From NCBI GenBank assembly GCA_031553775.1, contig JAVBLA010000030.1, positions 1 to 64,000 on the forward strand: a stretch of 64,000 nucleotides of DNA. The letters are read 5' to 3'. The position numbers and the translations under genes are program-made. The notes below the pieces were generated by a model that had not been told where the DNA came from, did no database searches, and was given only the letters and a program-made list of their open reading frames with translations. The DNA is from JAISFI01 sp031553775 (lineage in GTDB: Bacteria > Bacteroidota > Bacteroidia > Bacteroidales > Azobacteroidaceae). How positions within the stretch are numbered: the stretch's first letter is position 1; every line of letters begins with the position of its first letter. Positions 19,128 to 26,142 of the stretch are shown here, in pieces.

Positions 19128-19575
19128 AACTAAAAACTAAAAGTTAAAAACTAAAAATTAAAAATTATTTGGGGGATTTGGTTTTTAGGGTTTTTATTGT
19201 GGCGACCAGTAAGGAGATTAGTTCTTTACAGTCATGAGAAAGGCTTTCAAATAATTTAAAATCGATATAATCGGTATCTTTTAATAATGAGATCCAATAG
19301 TTTGTTTCATTTGTTTCTTTGAGAGCAATGCTGAATTTGCTTATATAATCTGCATGACTTTGAGCAAATTCAGCTTCTCTGATCAGGGATCCGACAGCAG
19401 TTCCACTCCTCAGTACCTGCTTACTCAGGATAAATTCTTTTCTTTCATTCTGCAAATATTGAGACAACCGAACCATCCTGATTGCAAAACCATAACTCTT
19501 AACCATCAAAACAGACTCTTTCCCTTCCATAACCCCAACTATTAATTTTTAGTTTTTAACTTTTAGTTTTTAGTT
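19128..19575. mobile_element. Putative S23 cassette: four-helix-bundle gene between perfect 34-bp inverted repeats
   Basis: The left arm is 19128-19161 and begins AACTAAAAACTAAAAGTTAA. The right arm at 19542-19575 is its exact reverse complement. Only the S23-like gene lies between. One arm abuts the RND start codon (19126). The other contains the last codons and stop of the adaptor gene (19563-19565). The transcript would fold with a 34-bp stem, as the intervening sequences of some 23S rRNAs that encode S23 proteins do. The unit thus looks like an insertion into an operon junction. No target duplication is obvious. Confidence 0.55.
19165..19530 (-). CDS. Four-helix-bundle protein (S23/IVS family, PF05635)
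   Basis: A 121-residue protein of the family first described in 23S rRNA intervening sequences and now common as free genes in Bacteroidota. The pattern YGFAIRMVRLSQYLQ, then LSKQVLRSGTAVGSLIREAE, then KFSIALKETNETNYWISLL, corresponds to the family's conserved helices (xxQxxRSxxSIxxNIxEG-like, ALxExxExxxWL). An internal ATG at 19506 is an alternative start. The biochemical role is unknown. It interrupts an otherwise tightly packed adaptor-RND-channel operon and is bounded by inverted repeats. Confidence 0.85.
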   Translation of the reverse strand: MEGKESVLMVKSYGFAIRMVRLSQYLQNERKEFILSKQVLRSGTAVGSLIREAEFAQSHADYISKFSIALKETNETNYWISLLKDTDYIDFKLFESLSHDCKELISLLVATIKTLKTKSPK

Positions 19576-20660
19576 CTAACATTCGCTTCGTGCGCCAAAT
19601 TAATATTCCCCTCATAAATCACACTATCGCCCGGAGTAAGTCCTTCGGTGACTACATAGCTTTCTGAGTTTTCCTGGGAAGTTTGCACATAGTTCCAGAT
19701 GGCTTTACCGTCTTTCAGGGTAAACACCACTTTTTTGTTTGTTCGTAACACCAGCGCTGATTTGGGGATAACCAATTGTTTGCCGAGCAAACGTTGTACC
19801 CGGATTTTCACGTTCATTCCGTCGTACAGTTTTCCGGCTGCGTTGTGTACCGAAGCTTTGACCCGTACCATTCCGTTTTTGTCTATGACGGGGTTGATTT
19901 CCGTTACTAAGCCTTCTGCCGAATAATCAGTGATAGAGAAAGGGGTTACGATCACTTTATCGCCCGTTTTAATCAATGGTAATTCATTTTCTAAGATCAT
20001 GAACACCACTTCCGGACGTTGGTTATCAATAATCGTACAAAACGGATCGGAGCCTGAAGGCTGGTTGTGCTCCTTGGCAAACAGGTTCGCCACCACGCCG
20101 TTGAACGGGGCGTATAAAACCGCATTTTTCAGGTTATATTCGGCCATCTGGTAATTGATCCGGCTTTGATCGTAATTGCTTTTTACTTTGGCAATTTTCA
20201 TGATATCTTCCGGGATATGGGTACTGTCTCTCAGGCTGTATCCCTGTCCGATCAGCACATCCTGCAAATCTAAGCGAGAGCGTTCGAAAGCATCTTTCGA
20301 TTGCATCAGGCTGCTTTTGAGGCGAAACAGGTCTAATTCTGCAATTTTTTGTCCCTGTGAAACCCTATCTCCGTTCTTGACATAGATACGGGTAATATTT
20401 TCTGTGGTTTGGAAACGAAGATCTGCTTTCTTTATGGCGGATATTGTGCCGTTGGAAATCAGTTCGTAATTGAAATCGGTCTCCCGGAGTTGCATTACCC
20501 GGACATCGGTTGGTTTGTCGGTAAGTATTTCGGAAGAAGTTTTTTCTTCCTCTTTTTCTTTCTCTTTTCCTGAAGAGCAAGAAAAAGAGGCTGTGATGAT
20601 ACTACAGCACAATAGGGTTGTGTAAAAATGCCGGGTGATTGGATGTTTGTTTCCGCTCAT
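19563..20660 (-). CDS. RND/HlyD-type periplasmic adaptor lipoprotein
   Basis: A 365-residue adaptor with a lipobox (SFSC, Cys28) followed by a very charged Lys/Glu linker. A lipoyl half (NGDRVSQGQKIAELD) near 95-110 and a short helical hairpin at about 115-165 lead to the second half (LYAPFNGVVANLFAKE) near 185 and a beta-barrel region. It begins 11 bp after the ligase-like gene stop. The final codons (RTKN, stop) lie in the inverted repeat of the S23 cassette. It would connect the RND pump at 16037 to the channel at 14543. Confidence 0.9.
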   Translation of the reverse strand: MSGNKHPITRHFYTTLLCCSIITASFSCSSGKEKEKEEEKTSSEILTDKPTDVRVMQLRETDFNYELISNGTISAIKKADLRFQTTENITRIYVKNGDRVSQGQKIAELDLFRLKSSLMQSKDAFERSRLDLQDVLIGQGYSLRDSTHIPEDIMKIAKVKSNYDQSRINYQMAEYNLKNAVLYAPFNGVVANLFAKEHNQPSGSDPFCTIIDNQRPEVVFMILENELPLIKTGDKVIVTPFSITDYSAEGLVTEINPVIDKNGMVRVKASVHNAAGKLYDGMNVKIRVQRLLGKQLVIPKSALVLRTNKKVVFTLKDGKAIWNYVQTSQENSESYVVTEGLTPGDSVIYEGNINLAHEANVRTKN

Positions 20661-20671
20661 GATATTTGATT

Positions 20672-22537
20672 TTATTGTTTTGTTTTTAGTTTTTCCACTT
20701 CTTCTCTCATTTCCTCTACTGCTTTTGTATGTACCTTGGGTTCTTTTGTTTGTACAATACCAGCCATTTCGTCCACTTTATCCTGCTGCCCCATTTCGTG
20801 ATACAACCTGGTTAACAGGTAAAATGGGTAAATTCGTTTGGGTACGATATAAGAAGCTTTCCGAAAGCATTCTTCCGCCCGGTTATGCTCTTTCAAGGCC
20901 TGATAATTCTTTCCCATGATATTATACAGCATCGGGTCACAACTTATTTTCACAGCTTCTTTCAAAACGGCATTGCTTTCCATGTATTGTTCCGATTTAG
21001 ATAAACTTTGGGCATATTCAAACAGGAACTGTATCTGATCATTTAATAATGGATAGATTTTTCCATACTCTACAGACGCATCTTTGAATAGTCCTACATC
21101 AAAAGTATACATTTTTTCTTTATTCCATTTCTTATAGGCTTGATAAACGGGATATTCCTTATAGAGGCAAATGCAGGAAAGCAGCAAACAAAGACTTGTT
21201 ATAACAATAGAAACTGATCGTTTCTCTGTTTTCGACTGACTTGTACCATTGACTGCAGCCATCAAAAACACAAATATTATCAAAAAAGGCAATACATTGA
21301 ACGGATAGGAAAAACACGCGAATGAAAGCAGTGAAAGCATGGATGCAGTAATGGCATATCGTTTGTTCATTATTGATGATCTGACAGCCCAAACAACCAT
21401 CCCAACAAATAAAACCAATGAAAGGATGCCCGATTCCACACAAATTTGTAAATATTCATTGAATCCGTATTCAGGCCCTCCGGCTACATGTTCTTCTGTT
21501 TCCGTACCTTTTCCCGAAGCAAAATAATTAGCTTGTGCCTCTCCATAAGCACCGGAAAAGTGGCCTAATCCTACTCCAAATGGATGTTTCATTACAGTTT
21601 GTAAGGATATTTTCCAAATCAATGACCGTCCGTCTGCAGAATCTTTTTTTAAGAGATACATACCTGTGAAAGCAATTGTTATCAGAATAGACAAAGAAAC
21701 TGTCAGTATGCAGATTTTCTTTTTGTTCTGCCTATAAAACGATTTGAATACCGGTCGTTGATAAAAAGAAAAATAAACCACAGCCATACTTCCGGCAATC
21801 GCCGCAATCCATGAAGCCCGGCTCATGGTTGCAGGCAGAACAAGTACAATTGCCAAGCAGGTTACCGTTCCAAGTCCTCTTAATAAATACAGGGTAAATT
21901 TTTGAACCTGGATTTTGTGTTGTTTATTTTCTGCATTTATTGCAAAATAGAGAGAGACAGGAAACACCACAGCTAAATATCCTGCATAAGGACCAGGATT
22001 AAAGAATGAACCGGTCAAGCTGAACAATGAATGTTGAGACGGTATGAATCCGTAAAGTTGCCGGAGTCCCCAGATAGCTTCAACAAGTCCAGTAATCATT
22101 ATAACGACCAAACCCGCATTTTTTAAAGAGAGAGCATTAAAAAACAATGCTTGTGTTGGCTCTTCCTGCGATCTTTTTTCTTTTAATGGTACTGAAAAAA
22201 GAATTCTACAATTGAAATATAAAATAACCAGTAAAGCCAATAAAACAAATTTGGTTGTATAGAGAGGCATATCATTAATTACCGATGATGAAAAAAGAAC
22301 GCTTCCGGCAAAGAGCAAAAGCAGCCAATCCTGAATTGAAACCTGAAAATAAAGTTTGCGGCTATATGCAAAAACAAAAGTTATGATATTCAGAACTCCC
22401 ATCGATGCATAAAACCAAAAATATTTTCCTGAAACCGTTCTATTGGCTAATTCGTTATTGACAATAAAAACGGTTGAAAATAGCATCAGGAATGATAAAA
22501 ACGATAATATGTTTAAAACAATCCGACTGATTTGCAT
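20672..22537 (-). CDS. O-antigen ligase/polymerase-like membrane protein with C-terminal TPR
   Basis: A 621-residue protein. About ten hydrophobic segments fill residues 1-440. The central loop contains GSFFNPGPYAGYLAVVFPVS and VMKHPFGVGLGHFSGAYGEA, patterns of the O-antigen ligase family PF04932. After residue about 500 come TPR-like helices (IMGKNYQALKEHNRAEECFRKA, LTRLYHEMGQQDKVDEM). I start at 22537, because the longer frame to 22573 overlaps the signal peptidase. No glycosyltransferase or flippase genes are near, so a role in linking a glycan or other cargo to an exported product is only a guess. Confidence 0.82.
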   Translation of the reverse strand: MQISRIVLNILSFLSFLMLFSTVFIVNNELANRTVSGKYFWFYASMGVLNIITFVFAYSRKLYFQVSIQDWLLLLFAGSVLFSSSVINDMPLYTTKFVLLALLVILYFNCRILFSVPLKEKRSQEEPTQALFFNALSLKNAGLVVIMITGLVEAIWGLRQLYGFIPSQHSLFSLTGSFFNPGPYAGYLAVVFPVSLYFAINAENKQHKIQVQKFTLYLLRGLGTVTCLAIVLVLPATMSRASWIAAIAGSMAVVYFSFYQRPVFKSFYRQNKKKICILTVSLSILITIAFTGMYLLKKDSADGRSLIWKISLQTVMKHPFGVGLGHFSGAYGEAQANYFASGKGTETEEHVAGGPEYGFNEYLQICVESGILSLVLFVGMVVWAVRSSIMNKRYAITASMLSLLSFACFSYPFNVLPFLIIFVFLMAAVNGTSQSKTEKRSVSIVITSLCLLLSCICLYKEYPVYQAYKKWNKEKMYTFDVGLFKDASVEYGKIYPLLNDQIQFLFEYAQSLSKSEQYMESNAVLKEAVKISCDPMLYNIMGKNYQALKEHNRAEECFRKASYIVPKRIYPFYLLTRLYHEMGQQDKVDEMAGIVQTKEPKVHTKAVEEMREEVEKLKTKQ

Positions 22538-22542
22538 GCTTT

Positions 22543-23418
22543 TTATTTGATTGTCTTTAGAAATCTGTCCCATCTGAATTTACCGTTTCCCATATTTTCC
22601 GACTTCCAGATAATGACTGCTTTTCCTACAATATGGTCTTCCGGCAACAAGCCCCAATAACGGGAATCGCGGGAATCAAAAACAAGGTCGCCTGACATGA
22701 AGTAATAGTTTTTACTGAAAGTGTAACTTTGTAAAATTTCACTATCCAAATAAACCGTATCTCCTTTTACAAACAACTCCCGGTTTGTTTCATATCGGAT
22801 CAGGTTGCGGTAAAGCTTGATATTACGGGTATCTATCAACAAGGCATCTCCTTTTCGGGGAACATACAGTGGACCAAAATACTTTACATTCCAGTTGTAT
22901 TCTTCATCGTAAGGGAAACAGCGGAATATTTCGGGAGAGATTTCTTCGCCTTTCCTATGGAAGAATTCCAGTTGGTTTTTAAAGTTTCCTAAAGTATCCG
23001 GGCAATTTCTTACTTTGTAGATTCCATTATCGATAGAGAATGTATCACCCGGAATAGCAACGCATCTTTTTACATAAAACACATTCAGGTCAAAACCTAA
23101 GCGCTCCCAATTGGAATAGGGGAAATTGAAAACTAATACATCGTTTCGCTTTATTTTCCTCATGCCCCAAAGGCGCTGGGTTTCCACTTTCCCATTTTTC
23201 ATGAAATCAAAGTTTTTATATACCCTCGGCCCTGCAATTAATTTATTGACAAGGATGTAATCTCCGGATATAATGGATGGTTCCATGGAGGGGCTTGGGA
23301 TTTTGAATGATGAAAAAATGAAAACCCTTAAACCGATGGCTAAGAGAATAGCTATTGCTATCAGTTTAATCGCAAACCATAGGTTTTTTAGAAGTGATTT
23401 TATGTATATCATACGCAC
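22543..23418 (-). CDS. lepB: Signal peptidase I (S26A)
   Basis: A 291-residue inner-membrane serine/lysine protease. An N-terminal membrane segment (about 10-32) precedes box B with the nucleophile (IPSPSMEPSIISGDYILVNK, Ser near 43) and box D with the general-base Lys (YVKRCVAIPGDTF). Box E is visible as MSGDLVFDSRDSRYWGLL. It has the larger inserted domain usual in Bacteroidota. It heads the run peptidase, ligase-like protein, adaptor, S23, RND, channel. Since both NVEALA leaders end in ALA, a dedicated processing role is plausible but unproven. A second ATG (MIYIKS) two codons in is possible. Confidence 0.92.
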   Translation of the reverse strand: MRMIYIKSLLKNLWFAIKLIAIAILLAIGLRVFIFSSFKIPSPSMEPSIISGDYILVNKLIAGPRVYKNFDFMKNGKVETQRLWGMRKIKRNDVLVFNFPYSNWERLGFDLNVFYVKRCVAIPGDTFSIDNGIYKVRNCPDTLGNFKNQLEFFHRKGEEISPEIFRCFPYDEEYNWNVKYFGPLYVPRKGDALLIDTRNIKLYRNLIRYETNRELFVKGDTVYLDSEILQSYTFSKNYYFMSGDLVFDSRDSRYWGLLPEDHIVGKAVIIWKSENMGNGKFRWDRFLKTIK

Positions 23419-23527
23419 ATAAGTATATTCAGTCTTATTTTTCTATCAAGCAATATTTATTAATAGTAGAAAGCATTTATTATTACAAAATCATCTTTTA
23501 TTCAAGTTCTTATTGATTTTTTCATTC

Positions 23528-24544
23528 TCATTGATCTGTCAAAGATAAATCATACATCAATATTACATCTTCTTCATCTCCCCACGCATATATTTTATTA
23601 TTTTCTTCATCAACAGCAAAACTGGATGGAGCAACATCCAAGTAATACCTTATTTGAGGGTTTCCTTCATTGTCAAAAACCTCAATCGATTTTTTACCTG
23701 AAATTTGTTGATCTCCTTGAGTATAAGCATTATGTAATAAATAAAATTTATTTTTTCCTGCAAAACCATCTAAATAATAAAGCTTCGAATCTGAAATGTT
23801 TTTAGGGTCTATAAGAATCTCTGAATTCAAATTTATTGTTTTTTTTGACAAAAAATCATGTGCCATAAAATCAATTCGGTCTTGATACAAGTATGCATAA
23901 ACTATAGTACTATCAGTCGCTAACATAAATCCATTATTACTATATGCAAATTGATATTCATGGGCTTCTGTCACTTTTATTTCTTTGGAATAAATTTGTT
24001 TCTGTATTTTGAGATTATAGGATTTTAAAGATATTTGATAAGGAAAGTTCTCTACATAAAAGAGGATCGAATCATTTATTATTGTAAGATTTCTAATATC
24101 CCAAACAGCAATATCCTTCAAATGATACTCTTTCGGTATCCATCCTGCATTATCACGAATGTCAGCCGAAAATTCTTTTATTAAATTTGGGTTATAACCA
24201 ATACCTTTTAAATAGAAACGATTAGAATTACTGTCAACAAAAGATGGAGCCTGTAACTCTCCAGGACCTTTACCATATCGTCCAAAACTTCTTACTAATT
24301 GAAGTTGTGGCAAAGAAAATATGTGAATAAGGGAATCCGCTTTTTGAGAAATAAATACAACATGATTATCTACCACTGTGATACTTATTCTGTCAATAAT
24401 TATATCGAAAGGTATCTTGGCTGCCTTTAGCTGCTTTTCACGTGGAAAGATTTTTAAATGCTCACTTTTACTATTTCCACAACCAGAAAGTAAGATAATA
24501 GAAATAAGTATATACAAAAACATAAATACACGTGTCTTTTTCAT
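23528..24544 (-). CDS. 6-bladed beta-propeller lipoprotein (NVEALA-associated), copy 2
   Basis: A 338-residue lipoprotein with lipobox LLSGC (Cys22). Blade-like repeats include LIHIFSLPQLQLVRSFGRYG with KGPGELQAPSF, then FYLKGIGYNPNLIKEFSAD, and FDNEGNPQIRYYLD at the end, the family signature also seen in decayed copies elsewhere in the window. It follows the NVEALA peptide gene by 79 bp with a hairpin between and precedes the signal peptidase gene. Function unknown; a surface binding protein is the likely class. Confidence 0.82.
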   Translation of the reverse strand: MKKTRVFMFLYILISIILLSGCGNSKSEHLKIFPREKQLKAAKIPFDIIIDRISITVVDNHVVFISQKADSLIHIFSLPQLQLVRSFGRYGKGPGELQAPSFVDSNSNRFYLKGIGYNPNLIKEFSADIRDNAGWIPKEYHLKDIAVWDIRNLTIINDSILFYVENFPYQISLKSYNLKIQKQIYSKEIKVTEAHEYQFAYSNNGFMLATDSTIVYAYLYQDRIDFMAHDFLSKKTINLNSEILIDPKNISDSKLYYLDGFAGKNKFYLLHNAYTQGDQQISGKKSIEVFDNEGNPQIRYYLDVAPSSFAVDEENNKIYAWGDEEDVILMYDLSLTDQ

Positions 24545-24566
24545 TTTAATTATTTTTTCACAAGAA

Positions 24567-24609
24567 ACTGTCTATAAAACAGCTATAATAGAACAATTCT
24601 ATAGACAGT
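24567..24609 (-). terminator. Hairpin between NVEALA peptide 2 and its propeller gene
   Basis: Perfect 10-bp inverted repeat (ACTGTCTATA at 24567-24576 and its complement at 24600-24609) with a 23-nt loop, 14 bp past the peptide stop. It occupies the same place as the unrelated-sequence hairpin at 13966-14038. Confidence 0.62.
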
Positions 24610-24623
24610 CTCTAATTGGTTAT

Positions 24624-24893
24624 TTAACATTTTCCATCATATGCGTGAGCATTAACGTTTTCACAGTCTGACCCGCAGTATTTAACGCTTTTTAGATATT
24701 TTTTACCAAGGGCACTATTGTAATGAACAGTCGAATAACAACCATCTTTATTGCTGCTTTCTGTAGCCAATGCTTCTATATTACCTAAAGAAACATTTGA
24801 CAAAATATTGTTTTTCACATCCACCTTCACATTAAATGCAATAACAGCTGTAATAGCACAAACAATTATTACTCCAGAAATTTTCTTTTTCAT
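24624..24893 (-). CDS. NVEALA-family secreted peptide precursor 2
   Basis: An 89-residue precursor. It has a Lys-rich start, a membrane segment at about 5-20, a spacer, then NIEALA at residues 38-43. Cleavage after ALA would release a 46-residue peptide with four Cys, two of them in YCGSDC, enough for two disulfides. Leader length, Asn21, Asp25, Lys27-Asn28 and the NIEALA position match the precursor at 14053, while the mature parts are unrelated. It lies first in a cassette with the propeller at 23528. Family role is unknown; secreted signal or antagonistic peptide are both open. Confidence 0.84.
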   Translation of the reverse strand: MKKKISGVIIVCAITAVIAFNVKVDVKNNILSNVSLGNIEALATESSNKDGCYSTVHYNSALGKKYLKSVKYCGSDCENVNAHAYDGKC

Positions 24894-24987
24894 TCTTTTT
24901 TATTTTTAAATTTATAAACAACTATTTAGTCTGCCGTATCTATCTTTTCAACAGCATAAACCTTGTGGGTTTTCAAATACAAATTAC

Positions 24988-25144
24988 TACCTTTGCCATC
25001 ACCTCCTTTCCTTTAAGAAAGGGAGTCCGGGGCGAAAAAAAGACTAAAGACTAAAAACTACCAACTAAAACCTGAGAATTTGCTTCAACCATATTTCTCA
25101 TTTAGTTTTACTTTTATTCAGATCTCTGATTTCGCCCCTTTTTT
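24988..25144 (+). ncRNA. Candidate structured RNA or repeat element B, divergent from NVEALA peptide 2
   Basis: A -7-like TACCTTTG (24988-24995) precedes CCATCACCTCCTTTC, whose 13 bases at 24998-25010 equal the 3' end of bacterial 16S rRNA. CTCCTTTC pairs with GAAAGGGAG (25017-25025). Then a perfect 9-bp stem GGGGCGAAA (25029-25037) with TTTCGCCCC (25130-25138) is followed by six T. Inner arms AACTAAA/TTTAGTT and TGAGAA/TTCTCA extend the fold. The T-run orientation supports a plus-strand transcript. The alternative is a REP-like repeat. It also accounts for most of the gap between the peptide and DUF1573 genes. Confidence 0.45.
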
Positions 25145-25170
25145 CCCTTTAGTTATTAATATTTTTTCGT

Positions 25171-26043
25171 TTAATTAGCCGTTCCATTGATCTTTAGTTT
25201 TAAAGGTGCATTCTCCACATTACAGAAAACATCTACTGTTTTATTGAAATAACCTTTTTCCTCCGGCTTCATTCTCAAAGTAATTTTTCCTGCCATCCCC
25301 GGTTTTACAGGCTGCTTTTCCCATTCTACGGAAGTGCAACCGCATGATACCGACACGTGACTGATAACTAATGGATGGCTACCGGTATTTTTAATATTAA
25401 AGATCGCTGATTTACTATTGCTAATGTTAATATATCCTAAGTCAATTTGCATTTTTTCAATCTCAACAGTAGTCGTCCTCTCTTCATTTTTATTTATCTT
25501 TCCGTATATTTGCTCTTTGTACAATTTCCAAATTTTAGGATTAATTACCGGATTACCAATCATCAAAACCTTATTATTCCTGTCTAGCAAAAAACACTGA
25601 TAGGATTGTTTATCAGGGAATTGGTTTATTGCATCCATTTTATTCTCTATATCAATCATCACAGGATAATTGAAATTATCCCTTTTAAATAAAAATTGCA
25701 ACTCTTTTTTGTCTTTAGGTTGAAAGACGAATAAAAAGCTTAACTTATCGAAAGAAAAAAGACTATCAGCGTCTTTTATTAAGGCCTTCCATTCTAATAA
25801 TCTAAGTTTGCAGGTAGTACAGCCTGAAGAATCAGTATAAAGAAGTATTTTATACTCTGAATTCAATAATGCATCACAACCAACAGAGTCTTTTTCTGCT
25901 ATACAACATTGAAAACCGGAAGGGATTACAATTTCTTTTCCTACCCATTCTTTCACTATCCTCTCTGCTTCGGTTCGCTTCTCATCTTTTTTGCAAGAAA
26001 ACAAACAAACTAAAAGAAACAATATATACAATTCTTTTCTCAT
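25171..26043 (-). CDS. DUF1573 lipoprotein with thioredoxin-like N-terminal half
   Basis: A 290-residue lipoprotein. I chose the ATG at 26043, which gives a leader ending in lipobox LFSC (Cys17). Residues about 60-190 look thioredoxin-like, with a GCTTCKLRLLEWK segment (CxxC) and a DRNNKVLMIGNP strand. Residues about 200-290 are a DUF1573 Ig-like domain, with NTGSHPLVISHVSVSCGCTS and KPGMAGKITLRMKPEEKGYF. Such lipoproteins recur next to propeller genes in Bacteroidales; their substrate is unknown. A redox role toward the Cys-rich NVEALA peptides would be attractive but is inference. Confidence 0.82.
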   Translation of the reverse strand: MRKELYILFLLVCLFSCKKDEKRTEAERIVKEWVGKEIVIPSGFQCCIAEKDSVGCDALLNSEYKILLYTDSSGCTTCKLRLLEWKALIKDADSLFSFDKLSFLFVFQPKDKKELQFLFKRDNFNYPVMIDIENKMDAINQFPDKQSYQCFLLDRNNKVLMIGNPVINPKIWKLYKEQIYGKINKNEERTTTVEIEKMQIDLGYINISNSKSAIFNIKNTGSHPLVISHVSVSCGCTSVEWEKQPVKPGMAGKITLRMKPEEKGYFNKTVDVFCNVENAPLKLKINGTAN

Positions 26044-26142
26044 GAGATACACTTTATTTTTCACTTCACTTTTTGAGCAATAACACACAATTTCTTCGAA
26101 GCAAAATAAATACTTAGATTTTGCATTCAATCACGCAGTAAC

